Shown: positions 9,055 to 18,901, counted from the stretch's first letter. The stretch: DNA of 64,000 nucleotides from Owenweeksia sp. (GCA_028285465.1 JANQPD010000092.1:1-64000); one strand, 5' to 3'. Numbers and translations: made by a program. The notes: generated by a model not told the origin, from the letters alone.

Positions 9055-9567
9055 ATGAAAAAATGGATCGCCCTTTTCGCCTTATTGGCCGTAAGCCTGG
9101 GCAACACAAACAGCAACGGTAAAATGCCTGATATAAAGATCAAGGACCTGAATGGTTCCCTGATCAGTGCATCCAGCCTTACCAATAATGGAAAGCCGAT
9201 GGTGGTAAGTTTTTGGGCTACCTGGTGCAAACCTTGCGTAAGAGAATTAAACGCCATTAACGAACAGATCGTAGACTGGGAAGATGAAACCGGAGTAAAA
9301 CTCGTGGCCATCAGCATTGACGACAGCCGCCAAAGTGCACGTGTGCGCCCGTTTGTAGCCAGCCAGGGCTGGGAGTACGAAGTATACCTGGATGAAAACA
9401 GCGAACTGCGCAGGGCGTTGAATGTAAACAACATTCCCCACACTTTTTTATTGAATGGAGCAGGGGAAATTGTTTGGCAGCATAACGGTTACTTTCCCGG
9501 AGATGAAGACCACCTGTATGAACTTGTACAGAAATTGGCAAAGGGAGAAACCATCGAACACAAATAG
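9055..9567 (+). CDS. TlpA/ResA-like thioredoxin-family protein
   Basis: The ATG at 9055 starts a signal peptide (MKKWIALFALLAVSLGN); an upstream in-frame start at 9007 lies inside the preceding hairpin and was rejected. The 170-residue product is a periplasmic thioredoxin fold with VVSFWATWCKPCVREL, placing the redox pair at Cys58/Cys61, and the cis-proline region NNIPHTFLL. TlpA/ResA proteins reduce periplasmic disulfides. The next genes are an outer-membrane barrel and two Omp28 lipoproteins with CNNC and CNTC motifs. The order suggests it supplies reducing power to them, which is inference. Confidence 0.88.
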   Translation: MKKWIALFALLAVSLGNTNSNGKMPDIKIKDLNGSLISASSLTNNGKPMVVSFWATWCKPCVRELNAINEQIVDWEDETGVKLVAISIDDSRQSARVRPFVASQGWEYEVYLDENSELRRALNVNNIPHTFLLNGAGEIVWQHNGYFPGDEDHLYELVQKLAKGETIEHK

Positions 9568-9622
9568 ACCTCTTAGCAAACGCCTTTTTTGATCACCAAA
9601 CAAACCACTCCACCTTTAGCGT

Positions 9623-11356
9623 ATGAAAAAGCTATTGACAGTACTGTTGGTCTTCACCGGCAGTACTTTTCTTTTTGCCCAAAACTTTGGCCGCATCAGC
9701 GGTAATTTTCAAACCGATTTTCAATACTACCTCAGAGATACCCTTATCGACCCGCTTGGAGAGGCTTATCCCGATGAGCGTTTACTAGGTACGGGCTTCT
9801 TAAACCTTACTTATCAAAGAGACAACTTTATTGCAGGCATTCGCTATGAAAACTACCAGAACAACCGGGTAGGTTTGCCCCAGGATTATAAAGGAGAAGG
9901 CATAACCTATCGATATGCCCGCTTTATTAAAGACAAGTGGGATATCACCGCCGGAAATTTCTATGAGCAATTCGGATCGGGGATTATTCTGCGGGCATAC
10001 GAAGAGCGTGGATTAGGGCTCGATAACAACCTGGATGGTGTCCGCACCATTTACACCCCAATGGAAGGACTTACGTTTAAAGGGGTAATTGGTCGACAGC
10101 GTAACTTCTTCGAAAAAAGCAACACCATTGTACGGGGCTTTGACACTGAATGGAGCCTGCGCAATACCTTGCAATGGGAAAGCACCACGAACGTGATTTT
10201 GGGTGCCGGGCTGGTAAGTAAATTCCAGGAGGTTACCAGTCCTTTTTACACCTACCCTCAAAACGTAGCTGCCGGGGCGTTCCGGGGAACCGTGATTACC
10301 CCTACCCTTAACTTTTCAGCGGAATACGCGTATAAAGCCAACGACCCAAGCACCGATAACGAAATTATCTACAAACCCGGCCATGCTTTGTACATAAGTT
10401 CCTCTTATACCCGGGGCAGCCTGGGCCTTACCGGAGAGATAAAGTATTACGACAACTTTTCTTTTCGCTCTGAGCCGAACACCCAGCCACAACAATTGCT
10501 GATCGGCTACTTGCCTTCTGCTACAACACTCCACACATATGCGTTACCGGCCCTTTACTCTTACAATACTTCACTTACAGGTGAGCAAGGTTTCCAACTC
10601 GGTGCTTCCTATTATTTTAAACGGGGAACACCCTTAGGGGGGAAATACGGCTTAAAAGTAGAAGCCAGCCTGGCACAAAGCTATAGCCTGAATAAGGATT
10701 ATGAATACCGTGTTACCGCTATTGACTCTGTAACCAATTTACCAACCGACAGTACAGTAAGTGGTACAGATGGGTACACCACTAACTTTGGGTTAGGGCC
10801 GATCAAGTATTTCCAGGATTTTCACATCCAGGTGAAAAAGAAACTCAGCAAAAAAGTAAGCATTACCGGTACTTATTACAATTTTTATTTCAATAGCGAC
10901 GCCATCCGTAAAGGCACCGCAGGTGTTGCTGACTACCAGCTGTACCCCAATGCCGATAATCCCAATGGATTAGAGCCCAATGCCTTTCCGGTCAATGCAA
11001 TTGTATTGGACATCCTTTGGAAGCTTAAGCCCGGGCATTCTCTACGAACAGAGATACAAGGTTTATGGACGGATGGGCAAGACGACCGCTTTGGGGGAGA
11101 CTGGGCCTTGCTCTTGCTCGAGTACAGCATTGCGCCCCATTGGTTTCTTGCGGTTCAGGACGCATATAACTATGGCAACGGGCTAGAAGAGCTTCAAATT
11201 CATTACCTTAGCGTGAATGCCGGTTACACCCTGGGTACTACACGTTTGCAGGTAGGTTACGGCCGTCAGCAAGAAGGAGTGTTTTGTGTAGGCGGCATCT
11301 GCCGGGTAGTGCCGGCAAGCAACGGCTTTACTTTAAGCCTTACTACTAATTTTTAA
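9623..11356 (+). CDS. DUF6029-type outer-membrane beta-barrel protein
   Basis: The 577-residue product has a signal peptide (MKKLLTVLLVFTGSTFLFAQ). It is rich in alternating aromatic and polar residues typical of outer-membrane beta strands (YRYARFIKDKWDITAGNFYEQFGSG) and ends in a strand finishing with Phe (GFTLSLTTNF). It resembles the Bacteroidota DUF6029 family, of unknown function. It contains only two cysteines, Cys555 and Cys560 in FCVGGICR, located between the last two predicted strands. The gene sits between a TlpA-like thioredoxin (56 bases upstream) and an Omp28 lipoprotein (4 bases downstream), so the three are probably one operon. Confidence 0.8.
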   Translation: MKKLLTVLLVFTGSTFLFAQNFGRISGNFQTDFQYYLRDTLIDPLGEAYPDERLLGTGFLNLTYQRDNFIAGIRYENYQNNRVGLPQDYKGEGITYRYARFIKDKWDITAGNFYEQFGSGIILRAYEERGLGLDNNLDGVRTIYTPMEGLTFKGVIGRQRNFFEKSNTIVRGFDTEWSLRNTLQWESTTNVILGAGLVSKFQEVTSPFYTYPQNVAAGAFRGTVITPTLNFSAEYAYKANDPSTDNEIIYKPGHALYISSSYTRGSLGLTGEIKYYDNFSFRSEPNTQPQQLLIGYLPSATTLHTYALPALYSYNTSLTGEQGFQLGASYYFKRGTPLGGKYGLKVEASLAQSYSLNKDYEYRVTAIDSVTNLPTDSTVSGTDGYTTNFGLGPIKYFQDFHIQVKKKLSKKVSITGTYYNFYFNSDAIRKGTAGVADYQLYPNADNPNGLEPNAFPVNAIVLDILWKLKPGHSLRTEIQGLWTDGQDDRFGGDWALLLLEYSIAPHWFLAVQDAYNYGNGLEELQIHYLSVNAGYTLGTTRLQVGYGRQQEGVFCVGGICRVVPASNGFTLSLTTNF

Positions 11357-11360
11357 CGAT

Positions 11361-12209
11361 ATGAAAAGACATATTTTTTTCGCGCTCTCCACGCTTATCC
11401 TTTTATCTATTTCTTGTGATAAGGTACCCGTGGATGAACGCGTAAAGGATCCTACCGGGAATAACGGGCCTGTTGACGGCCCCCAGCAACGCGCTGTGCT
11501 TATTGAAGAATTTACCGGGATCACCTGCAACAACTGCCCAAAAGCTGCCGATGAAATTAAAAAGATCGAGGGAGCTTTCCCAGGTCGTGTACATACCATA
11601 GGAATCCACGCCAGCAACTTTGCTATCCCTCAGCCACCGGACTACCCGGCCGATTTCAGAACGGGCGTAGGCACCGATATCTACAATTTTGCCAATCCTT
11701 TTGGCGTACCCAGCGGGTTGATCGATCGTACAGATTATAATACAGCAACCTTTTCTAAACCTTACGGAAGCTTTGATGGTGAAGTACAACAGCTGATCGA
11801 AACGGGCGCAGCAGATATTGCCATTGCACTGGAGGTGTCGTATGATGCTTCTGCAAAACGAGCCTCGATCAGTGCTACTTTCTCCAATCAAAAAACGCTG
11901 GACTATGCACCCGAGCTGTATTGGATGGCTGTACTTACCGAAAATAAGATCATAGCTGCTCAAAAATTACCTGACAATTCAAAAGATCCCGATTACGAGC
12001 ACAACCATGTACTTCGCGCTTCTTTTAATGGAAACTTTGGGTTACCCTTAACAAATCATGGTTTTGGCCCGGATAACTCCTCTACTGCCGATGCCAGTCT
12101 AACCTTGGATAACGACTGGGTAGCTGCTAACTGTGAAGTTATCGTTTTTGTATATGACGCCAATACCCAAGAGGTAATACAAAGTGCAGCTATTGATTTG
12201 CCTGAGTAA
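11361..12209 (+). CDS. Omp28-related outer-membrane lipoprotein, copy 1
   Basis: The 282-residue product has a lipoprotein signal peptide with lipobox LSISC. An Omp28-type thioredoxin-fold domain follows, starting VLIEEFTGITCNNCPKAADEI, with the CNNC motif at Cys56/Cys59. Later text includes IGIHASNFAIPQPPDYPADF and FNGNFGLPL. It begins 4 bases after the DUF6029 barrel gene, so it is probably translated from the same mRNA. A second copy follows at 12305. The copies are nearly identical at DNA level over about 130 bases near 11880-12010 and 12830-12960. Such lipoproteins lie on the outer membrane; disulfide exchange is inferred from CXXC. Confidence 0.87.
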   Translation: MKRHIFFALSTLILLSISCDKVPVDERVKDPTGNNGPVDGPQQRAVLIEEFTGITCNNCPKAADEIKKIEGAFPGRVHTIGIHASNFAIPQPPDYPADFRTGVGTDIYNFANPFGVPSGLIDRTDYNTATFSKPYGSFDGEVQQLIETGAADIAIALEVSYDASAKRASISATFSNQKTLDYAPELYWMAVLTENKIIAAQKLPDNSKDPDYEHNHVLRASFNGNFGLPLTNHGFGPDNSSTADASLTLDNDWVAANCEVIVFVYDANTQEVIQSAAIDLPE

Positions 12210-12304
12210 TTTGCTGTGTTAAGAAGGTGCACAGAAGTGGTTTAATGAGGTTTGATCGGCCGGTAACCGTTTTCCCTTAAACCTTACTCCTAATCTTGAA
12301 TAGA

Positions 12305-13156
12305 ATGAAAAAAAATGTTTTTCTCGCGTTCTTCGCACTTGCGCTTTTATCCGTTTCCTGCGATAAAATTCTTGTGGGTGAGCGTGTAAAAAATCCTACT
12401 GGCGACAATGGGCCTGTTCCTGCCAATGGCCTACAACAAAAGGTTGTGCTTATTGAAGAGTTTACCGGGATCACCTGTAACACGTGCCCAAAAGCCGCAG
12501 CTGAGATAAAGACCATTGAAGAGATTTTCCCCGGCCGGGTAAATGTCATAGGGATGCATGTCAGCAACTTTGCTATCCCCCAGCCACCGGACTACCCGGC
12601 CGATTTCAGAACAAATGCAGGCACTGAGATCTACAATTTTGCCAGGCCATTTGGCGTACCCAGTGCCTTGATAAACCGCAAAGATTACAATACCGCGCAC
12701 TTCGCCAAGCCTTTCAGGAGTTTTGCGAGCGAGGTAGAAGAACTGATCGAAACAGGAGCAGCAGATATTGCCCTTGAGTTGGAGGCCTCCTATGCTTCCT
12801 CTACAAAACAAGCTTCAGTCAATATTACTTTTTCCAATCAAAAAACGCTGGACTATGCACCCGAGCTGTATTGGATGGCCGTACTTACCGAAAGCAAGAT
12901 CATAGCCGCTCAAAAATTGCCTGATAATTCAAAAGATCCCGATTACGAGCACAACCATGTGCTTCGCGCCTCCTTTAACGGGAACTTTGGGACACCCCTA
13001 GCAAATCACGGTTTTGGCCCCGATGACTCCTCTGCTGCCAATGCCCGTCTAACCTTAAACAATGATTGGGTAGCCGCTAATTGTAAGATCGTTGTTTTTG
13101 TGTATGACGCCAATACACAGGAAGTAATACAAAGCGCGGCTGTGGCCCTAAAATAG
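12305..13156 (+). CDS. Omp28-related outer-membrane lipoprotein, copy 2
   Basis: The ATG at 12305 was chosen over an in-frame TTG at 12296. The 283-residue product has lipobox LSVSC. Its Omp28 domain starts VLIEEFTGITCNTCPKAAAEI with the CXXC pair at Cys58/Cys61. It is a tandem duplicate of the gene at 11361-12209. The second half is almost unchanged (LDYAPELYWMAVLTE, AAQKLPDNSKDPDYEHNH), while residues around 100-170 have drifted. This suggests either recent gene conversion of the 3' half or stronger constraint there. The next gene is a small beta-barrel, 10 bases downstream. Confidence 0.87.
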   Translation: MKKNVFLAFFALALLSVSCDKILVGERVKNPTGDNGPVPANGLQQKVVLIEEFTGITCNTCPKAAAEIKTIEEIFPGRVNVIGMHVSNFAIPQPPDYPADFRTNAGTEIYNFARPFGVPSALINRKDYNTAHFAKPFRSFASEVEELIETGAADIALELEASYASSTKQASVNITFSNQKTLDYAPELYWMAVLTESKIIAAQKLPDNSKDPDYEHNHVLRASFNGNFGTPLANHGFGPDDSSAANARLTLNNDWVAANCKIVVFVYDANTQEVIQSAAVALK

Positions 13157-13166
13157 CTTACTTCCC

Positions 13167-13784
13167 ATGCAAAAGATCACTTTTCTCATAGGTTTATTCT
13201 TCATTGGTGTTATGCCTGCCGTGGCGCAAAAATTCGAGGGAGGCCTCTTTGCGGGAGCTACCACTACACAGGTGAACGGAGATGGTTTGGCCGGGTTTGA
13301 CATGGCGGGGTTCCAATCCGGTTTTTTCACACAGTACCGCATCGGGAGTAAAAGCTTACTTCAACTGGAAGTAGCGTTTACGCAGAAAGGCGCCCGGGAA
13401 CCTGAAAGCGATACCAGTACTTTCTACCGTTTACGGGCAAATTATATAAATGTCCCCCTGCTTATAAGCTACCGGGTTGGCCAGCTTTCTTTTGAAGCCG
13501 GCCCGGCCTTGGATATTCTGGTAAACGCCAAAGAGGAAGACATAAGTGGCGAGCGCCCCACGGATGATCGTTATCGGCTCAACACCTTTAGCCTGGTAGG
13601 GGTGGCAGGGGTAAATTATTATTTTAGTAAACGATTTTACATCAATTTCAGAAGTACTATTTCCGTAACCCCCATGCGTGATGGGTTTGCGGATGTAGGC
13701 CGCCCTTATCTTTTACAGGCCGGAGGCAACGGGCAGCGCAACCTGTTGTTAAGCACTGCGCTTTACTACTCATTTTCAGACTGA
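13167..13784 (+). CDS. Small outer-membrane beta-barrel protein (PorT-like family)
   Basis: The 205-residue product has a signal peptide ([21 protein letters not shown]). Amphipathic strands typical of the 8-strand outer-membrane beta-barrel family follow ([45 protein letters not shown]), ending in [13 protein letters not shown]. It is the last gene of the plus-strand Omp28 block. Its 3' end overlaps the 3' end of the convergent queG gene by 19 bases, so transcription of the two may interfere. The family is structural and the specific role is unknown. Confidence 0.8.
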   Translation: MQKITFLIGLFFIGVMPAVAQKFEGGLFAGATTTQVNGDGLAGFDMAGFQSGFFTQYRIGSKSLLQLEVAFTQKGAREPESDTSTFYRLRANYINVPLLISYRVGQLSFEAGPALDILVNAKEEDISGERPTDDRYRLNTFSLVGVAGVNYYFSKRFYINFRSTISVTPMRDGFADVGRPYLLQAGGNGQRNLLLSTALYYSFSD

Positions 13785-14713
13785 TCCCGGTTTCCCAGAA
13801 AGGCAAGGTTTCTACCCAAGCCTTTATAGCCCGTGCGCTTCACTGCGGATTTTTTAAATACCTTCTTGAATACTTCTTCGGTAATTTCCCGCCAATCGCT
13901 TTCTTCCATTTCCAGCAGTTCCGGGTGCGGAGCAAAAGCTTCTTCGGTTGTGGGTGCAGCAAAACGGTTCCATGGACATACGTCCTGGCATATATCACAA
14001 CCAAAGGCCCAGCCCTCCATCTGTTCTTTAAAATGGTTGGGAATCGCTTCTTTTAATTCTATGGTAAGGTAGGAGATGCACTTGCTGCCATCTACTACTT
14101 CCGGCGCAACAATGGCTTCGGTAGGGCAGGCATCTATGCATTTGGTACAAGAGCCGCAATGAGCTGCAACTTCCCGGTCGTATGCCAAATCCAGGTCAAG
14201 GATCAACTCACCAACAAAGTAATAGCTCCCTGCCCCTTTTGTAAGCAGCAGGCTGTGTTTCCCTACCCAGCCCAAACCGGATCGCCTGGCCCATGCCCGG
14301 TCCATTACCGGAGCCGAATCAACAAAAGCACGCCCCTCTACCTCCCCTATTTGCTCCCGGATAAATTGCATCAATGCTTTTAACTTGCGTTTGAGCACAA
14401 AGTGATAGTCTTCACCGTATGCGTATTTCGAGATTTTCGGAGCCTTATCCGGTTGCGTTTTTTCCGGTAGGTAGTTTAACAAAACCGAAATGACTGATTT
14501 GGCGCCCGGGACCAACTTCGTAGGGTCCAGGCGCTTATCAAAATGGTTCTCCATCCATTTCATTTCGCCATGGTATCCCTGCTTAAGCCATGCTTCCAGC
14601 AAAGGAGCTTCCTCTTCTAAAAAGCCGGCTTTGGAAATGCCGCACCCCATAAAACCCAGGCGGGAGGCTTCTTGCTTGATTTGCTGGCTCAGCTGTGTTT
14701 TCGAAAACGCCAC
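13766..14713 (-). CDS. queG: Epoxyqueuosine reductase QueG
   Basis: The 315-residue product has the length of this family. It has the catalytic-core region [20 protein letters not shown] and two [4Fe-4S] cluster motifs, [16 protein letters not shown] near residue 190 and [11 protein letters not shown] near residue 245. QueG uses a cobalamin cofactor and two clusters to reduce epoxyqueuosine to queuosine in the wobble position of tRNAs. The start is a GTG at 14713, two bases after the ruvB stop (TAAGCGTG), which indicates translational coupling. The 3' end overlaps the convergent barrel gene by 19 bases. Confidence 0.95.
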   Translation of the reverse strand: MAFSKTQLSQQIKQEASRLGFMGCGISKAGFLEEEAPLLEAWLKQGYHGEMKWMENHFDKRLDPTKLVPGAKSVISVLLNYLPEKTQPDKAPKISKYAYGEDYHFVLKRKLKALMQFIREQIGEVEGRAFVDSAPVMDRAWARRSGLGWVGKHSLLLTKGAGSYYFVGELILDLDLAYDREVAAHCGSCTKCIDACPTEAIVAPEVVDGSKCISYLTIELKEAIPNHFKEQMEGWAFGCDICQDVCPWNRFAAPTTEEAFAPHPELLEMEESDWREITEEVFKKVFKKSAVKRTGYKGLGRNLAFLGNRDQSENE

Positions 14714-14715
14714 GC

Positions 14716-15744
14716 TTATTGATCGAAAAGTCCTCCCTGCCCTTGAGGGCGATTCCTGTTCAGGTGTTCATAAGCCTTGTCAGTCACCACGCGCCCCCTT
14801 TGTGTTCGGGCCATAAATCCTTCCTGGATCAAAAAAGGCTCGTATACCTCTTCAATGGTACCCGCCTGTTCTCCTACTGCCGTAGCAATAGTTCCTACGC
14901 CTACCGGCCCCCCTTTAAATTTATCGATAATGGTCGTTAGTATTTTATTGTCCATTTCATCCAGGCCATATTCATCTACATGCAATGCTTCCAAACCATA
15001 CCGGGCAATTTCTTTGGTAATGACCCCATCGCCCTTCACCTGGGCAAAGTCGCGCATTCTGCGTAAGAGTGCATTGGCAATACGGGGAGTGCCCCGGCTT
15101 CTCCGGGCTATTTCTATGGCCGCATCTTCTTTTACCGGCACATCCAGTATTTCTGCCGAGCGCTCAATAATGGTAGAAAGCAGCTCCGTACTGTAATAAT
15201 GCAGGCGACTATTGATACCGAAACGTGCCCTTAGCGGGGCCGTAAGCAAGCCTGAACGGGTAGTGGCCCCTATTAGCGTAAAGGGGTTGAGGTTGATCTG
15301 TACACTACGGGCGGCAGGTCCTGTTTCGATCATGATGTCGATCCGGTAATCTTCCATGGCGGAATAGAGATACTCTTCTACAATGGGGCTAAGGCGGTGT
15401 ATTTCGTCAATAAACAATACATCGCGTTCTTCCAGGTTGGTCAGCAGGCCCGCCAGGTCTCCGGGTTTGTCAATTACCGGGCCGCTGGTGATCTTTATAC
15501 CGCTGCCCAACTCATTGGCCAGCACGTGTGCTAAGGTGGTCTTTCCCAAACCGGGGGGGCCATGTAACAACACATGGTCCAGCGACTCTCCTCTTTGGTT
15601 GGCAGCTTTTACAAATACCTGCAGGTTTTCCAGCACCTTTTCCTGTCCCGCAAAATCGTCAAAGCTTACGGGCCGCAGTTTTTTTTCAAAGTCCTGCTCT
15701 TCAAAAGAAAGGTCATCCGACTCTCCATCTAAAAATCTGCTCAT
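14716..15744 (-). CDS. ruvB: Holliday junction branch migration ATPase RuvB
   Basis: The 342-residue product has the normal RuvB length. It carries Walker [10 protein letters not shown], Walker [11 protein letters not shown], sensor [13 protein letters not shown] and the arginine-finger region PLRARFGI, followed by the C-terminal winged helix ([15 protein letters not shown]). RuvB is the hexameric motor driving branch migration with RuvA (encoded at 2354-2932). A TACCTTTG box lies just upstream and queG follows in the same operon. Confidence 0.97.
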   Translation of the reverse strand: MSRFLDGESDDLSFEEQDFEKKLRPVSFDDFAGQEKVLENLQVFVKAANQRGESLDHVLLHGPPGLGKTTLAHVLANELGSGIKITSGPVIDKPGDLAGLLTNLEERDVLFIDEIHRLSPIVEEYLYSAMEDYRIDIMIETGPAARSVQINLNPFTLIGATTRSGLLTAPLRARFGINSRLHYYSTELLSTIIERSAEILDVPVKEDAAIEIARRSRGTPRIANALLRRMRDFAQVKGDGVITKEIARYGLEALHVDEYGLDEMDNKILTTIIDKFKGGPVGVGTIATAVGEQAGTIEEVYEPFLIQEGFMARTQRGRVVTDKAYEHLNRNRPQGQGGLFDQ

Positions 15745-15762
15745 GCAAAAGAGGGTTTAAGA

Positions 15763-15770
15763 CAAAGGTA
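15763..15770 (-). promoter_or_regulatory. Candidate -7 box for ruvB-queG
   Basis: The minus strand reads TACCTTTG, an exact TAnnTTTG match, 19 bases upstream of the ruvB ATG. Confidence 0.45.
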
Positions 15771-15804
15771 AACCATAGGAATAATTGACAGCCACAGTGC
15801 TGCT

Positions 15805-18780
15805 TTATTGACCTACCTTATAGGGCACCACCAGGCTTACCCTGGTTCCTTTTGTGCTTCCGTTTTCCACAAGAGGAGTGAAGCTGATCTTATATGCTCG
15901 TTTGTCCATCCTGGAAAGTAAGTACAGTCGCTCTTCTATGTTTTTTATGGCTAAAGAACCTTTGTTTTGTTTGATCCTGAAAAGCTCCATATCTATCCCT
16001 TTGCCATTATCTACCACTTCGATGTGCATGCTGGAATCACGTTCAGCAAACCGGAGTTTTATTTCAGGGTGTTCAGGGTGCTCCGAAAACCCATGAAAAA
16101 TGGCATTTTCCACTAAGGGCTGGAGCATCATGTTAGGAATATAGATCTGTGTTTTTCTATGTAAGAGTTCTGTTTCTATTTTTAGTTCAATGTGCTCGTG
16201 TTCATAGCGGAGGTTTTCTAACTCCACATACGTTCTTATACGGATCAATTCATCTTCCAGCTTGCTGTTGTCTTCTAAACTAGCATCGAGCATGTCCCTC
16301 ATCAAAAAAGCAAAACGGGAAAGAAAACCCTTTGAACGCTTCAGGTCATTTTTAGTCAAAAAGTAGTTTAATGAGTTCAGGGCATTAAAAATAAAGTGCG
16401 GGTTAATTTGCAACTTTAAAGAATTCATGGACGTTTGCAGAAGGAGGTTCTCTCTTTTTAAACTTCTGGCATACTGTTTCTGGATAAGCAAGACAACCAA
16501 CCCTATACTTAAGCCAAGAAAAGAGAAAAGCAATGGTTGGAACCATACCGTTTCATAAAATCGTGGAATTACGCTTAAATGCAATTGTCTAGCTTCACTC
16601 CAACTACCCGCAGCGCTTTTTCCCCTTATTTCTAATGTATACTTCCCAAAGGGAAGTGCTTCCATAGAGAGTACACGCTCGCGGCTGGTTTGCCAATCGG
16701 GGTATAAACCACTGATCCGGTACTGGTATACTTGTTTTTGGTTATCCAGGAGCTCATTTAACCTGTATGAAACCTGTACAGAGCGTGCTCCGTTCTTCAT
16801 CAACAAGGTATCTCCCCAGCCGTACTTCCCTACTTCATCGGCTACTTTTACCTTACTGAGCCAAAGCGTGTGTATCTCCCGGACTCCTTTCTCGAGAGGC
16901 GTTAGCTTATAAAAGTCCAACCCGCTTTGAACGAATGTGCCCTTTGGGGTATCAAAAAAATCATCTACGCGTATAGAAGATATGCTCTGTGAAAGGTAAA
17001 GTCGGTCAAAAGTTTTTTCGGCTTTGTTATAGAGTATATTCATTCCATTGGCCGTTCCTATCCAGGCTGTATCCCTTTTGACCAGTATGCTTTGTACGAA
17101 GTTATCCGAAAGGCCATTGTCCGTAGAAAACCATTGAGCCGTGTCTTTACCTATAGCTAAAAGCCCTTTACCGCTAATGCCTACAAGAAGAAAGCTCTTT
17201 AAAAATGTTAAGTGATCAACCCGGTCACGGGAAGAAATATGCGCTCTTAAAATAGGTGTGATCTTCTCCTTATAAAACCTGTAAAGGCCGGAATGCGTAC
17301 CCAACAAGACAGAGTCCGGATTCAGTTCAAGTAAGCAGGATACATAGCTTTCAAACCCATGGTCATAGGAGTCGTACGAGACCTCACCGTTTTGAACAAC
17401 CAATACCCCTTTATGACCCAGGGAAAACAAACTATCCCGAAATGAGGAGGGTTGGTTTTTATACACTCCCCGGAGAGGCTCAAAGGTGGTATCCAAAGAG
17501 CCTCGTTTATAATTCACACCATAATTGGCTATGAGCAGGCTATCGGTAGACAGCCAGTGTACGCTTTTGGCGTATTTCCTGCCAAGCGGGAGCTTTACCG
17601 GGTAATCGTGTTTTAATTGCAGGCTTTGACCGGCCTGGAAAACTTTAATACTTCTCCCCTCGCAAACGCGCAAAACTTTACTATCAAAAAAAATGGGGCG
17701 GGCAATATGTGCCAGGTTTATTTGTGGGGGCAAGGAAAATGCTTTCTTAAGTAATGTATTTATTTTCAGGCATCCCTGTTCTAAAGTTGCCGCCCAAAGA
17801 ACATGGTCCGAAACAAAGTTGATATGGGAAACAGATACCCCATTAAGAAAACGGGTAGTATCGCCCGTTTCTATATTGTACCTTACAACTCCACCCATGC
17901 GGAGGCCTGTGTACAAATAGTTATTTCTTTTAGCCAGGCAAATAACATCTTTATTAAAACCTAAGAGGGGCTGAAACACGTTATTGTCGTAATCGACCCG
18001 GTATAATGAATCACCCATCCCCAAAAACAACAGCTTGTTTTCCCTATCAGTTACAAGGCTTAGTTTCACTCTACCTGTGCTATCTGCATTAGCTCTCGGA
18101 GTAAAGACCAGTACCGAGTCAGGTAAGCGAAGGGGTTTTGCATCTAAACATAGCTTCCCATAAAGAACGGCCTGTTTCCCGCTTTTAAGTGCATATAGGT
18201 AGATTCCTCTGCCGTAGTTTTTATTACTTTTTTTTGTTACGCCAAAAGGCAGGCAGGTTTCCGAAAAGGTATGAATTACGGCTTCTCCTTCTAAGTTGCA
18301 TTCGAAATACCCACACACCCCTCTTTCCAATGCTATATACACCTGATCGTTATTGGTTACATGTATCCGGCTTGCTAGGTCGAAATAGGGGCTTTTAACC
18401 AGTGTCTTGTTGAATGAAGGAATAATGATGGAATCATTCTCTATGTAGCAAACCCCTTTAAAACCCGTAAGCCATACCCTTCCTTTATAATCTTTAAAGT
18501 GTTTGAAAACTGCATTGGCGGGTAAGCCGTCTTCTTCCCGGAATAAGTCGATTTTAAGCCCATCATAGCGGGCCAGTCCCCTATCAGTAAGTACCCACAA
18601 ATCGCCCTTATCATCAAAAAAAGAAGAATAAGTCTCATTGCTCGGAAGCCCTTTTTCCATGTCGATTACTTCCTCGACAAAAACCTCTTTTTGCGCTGAT
18701 ATAAAAAAGGGTACAAAACATAACAGCAATGCCCAGGATGCGCGTCCAAATTGGATTAAGGGATTTACAAACATGTTCAT
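15805..18780 (-). CDS. Propeller-sensor histidine kinase (LytS-type kinase domain)
   Basis: The 991-residue product has a signal peptide/anchor (WALLLCFVPFFISAQ). It is followed by about 600 residues of two-component-regulator propeller repeats (MEKGLPSNETYSSFFDDKGD, LARYDGLKIDLFREEDGLPA). A Y_Y_Y-type beta domain lies near residues 660-730, and one membrane segment near residues 740-765 (LLFSFLGLSIGLVVLLI). The cytoplasmic His_kinase domain has the phospho-acceptor His795 in INPHFIFNALNSL, and an ATPase region with NGKGIDMELF. It resembles a hybrid two-component sensor but lacks the receiver and AraC output. No response regulator gene is adjacent; the closest LytTR regulator in the window is at 62490. 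The ligand is unknown. Confidence 0.88.
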   Translation of the reverse strand: MNMFVNPLIQFGRASWALLLCFVPFFISAQKEVFVEEVIDMEKGLPSNETYSSFFDDKGDLWVLTDRGLARYDGLKIDLFREEDGLPANAVFKHFKDYKGRVWLTGFKGVCYIENDSIIIPSFNKTLVKSPYFDLASRIHVTNNDQVYIALERGVCGYFECNLEGEAVIHTFSETCLPFGVTKKSNKNYGRGIYLYALKSGKQAVLYGKLCLDAKPLRLPDSVLVFTPRANADSTGRVKLSLVTDRENKLLFLGMGDSLYRVDYDNNVFQPLLGFNKDVICLAKRNNYLYTGLRMGGVVRYNIETGDTTRFLNGVSVSHINFVSDHVLWAATLEQGCLKINTLLKKAFSLPPQINLAHIARPIFFDSKVLRVCEGRSIKVFQAGQSLQLKHDYPVKLPLGRKYAKSVHWLSTDSLLIANYGVNYKRGSLDTTFEPLRGVYKNQPSSFRDSLFSLGHKGVLVVQNGEVSYDSYDHGFESYVSCLLELNPDSVLLGTHSGLYRFYKEKITPILRAHISSRDRVDHLTFLKSFLLVGISGKGLLAIGKDTAQWFSTDNGLSDNFVQSILVKRDTAWIGTANGMNILYNKAEKTFDRLYLSQSISSIRVDDFFDTPKGTFVQSGLDFYKLTPLEKGVREIHTLWLSKVKVADEVGKYGWGDTLLMKNGARSVQVSYRLNELLDNQKQVYQYRISGLYPDWQTSRERVLSMEALPFGKYTLEIRGKSAAGSWSEARQLHLSVIPRFYETVWFQPLLFSFLGLSIGLVVLLIQKQYARSLKRENLLLQTSMNSLKLQINPHFIFNALNSLNYFLTKNDLKRSKGFLSRFAFLMRDMLDASLEDNSKLEDELIRIRTYVELENLRYEHEHIELKIETELLHRKTQIYIPNMMLQPLVENAIFHGFSEHPEHPEIKLRFAERDSSMHIEVVDNGKGIDMELFRIKQNKGSLAIKNIEERLYLLSRMDKRAYKISFTPLVENGSTKGTRVSLVVPYKVGQ

Positions 18781-18849
18781 AAAACTGTTTTGAAATCACG
18801 AATATCCGGGTATCTCGGCAATTGTCCCAACAACAATTACTTAGAAAAA

Positions 18850-18879
18850 AAAAGCCCAAGGCAAATGCCTTGGGCTTTT
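18850..18879 (-). terminator. Terminator of the act-cox operon
   Basis: A perfect 13-bp stem (AAAAGCCCAAGGC / GCCTTGGGCTTTT) has an AAAT loop. A T run follows on the minus strand. It lies 23 bases past the ctaD stop codon, so the operon ends with subunit I and does not include subunit III. Confidence 0.88.
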
Positions 18880-18901
18880 GGGAAAATAAATCACAATTTT
18901 A

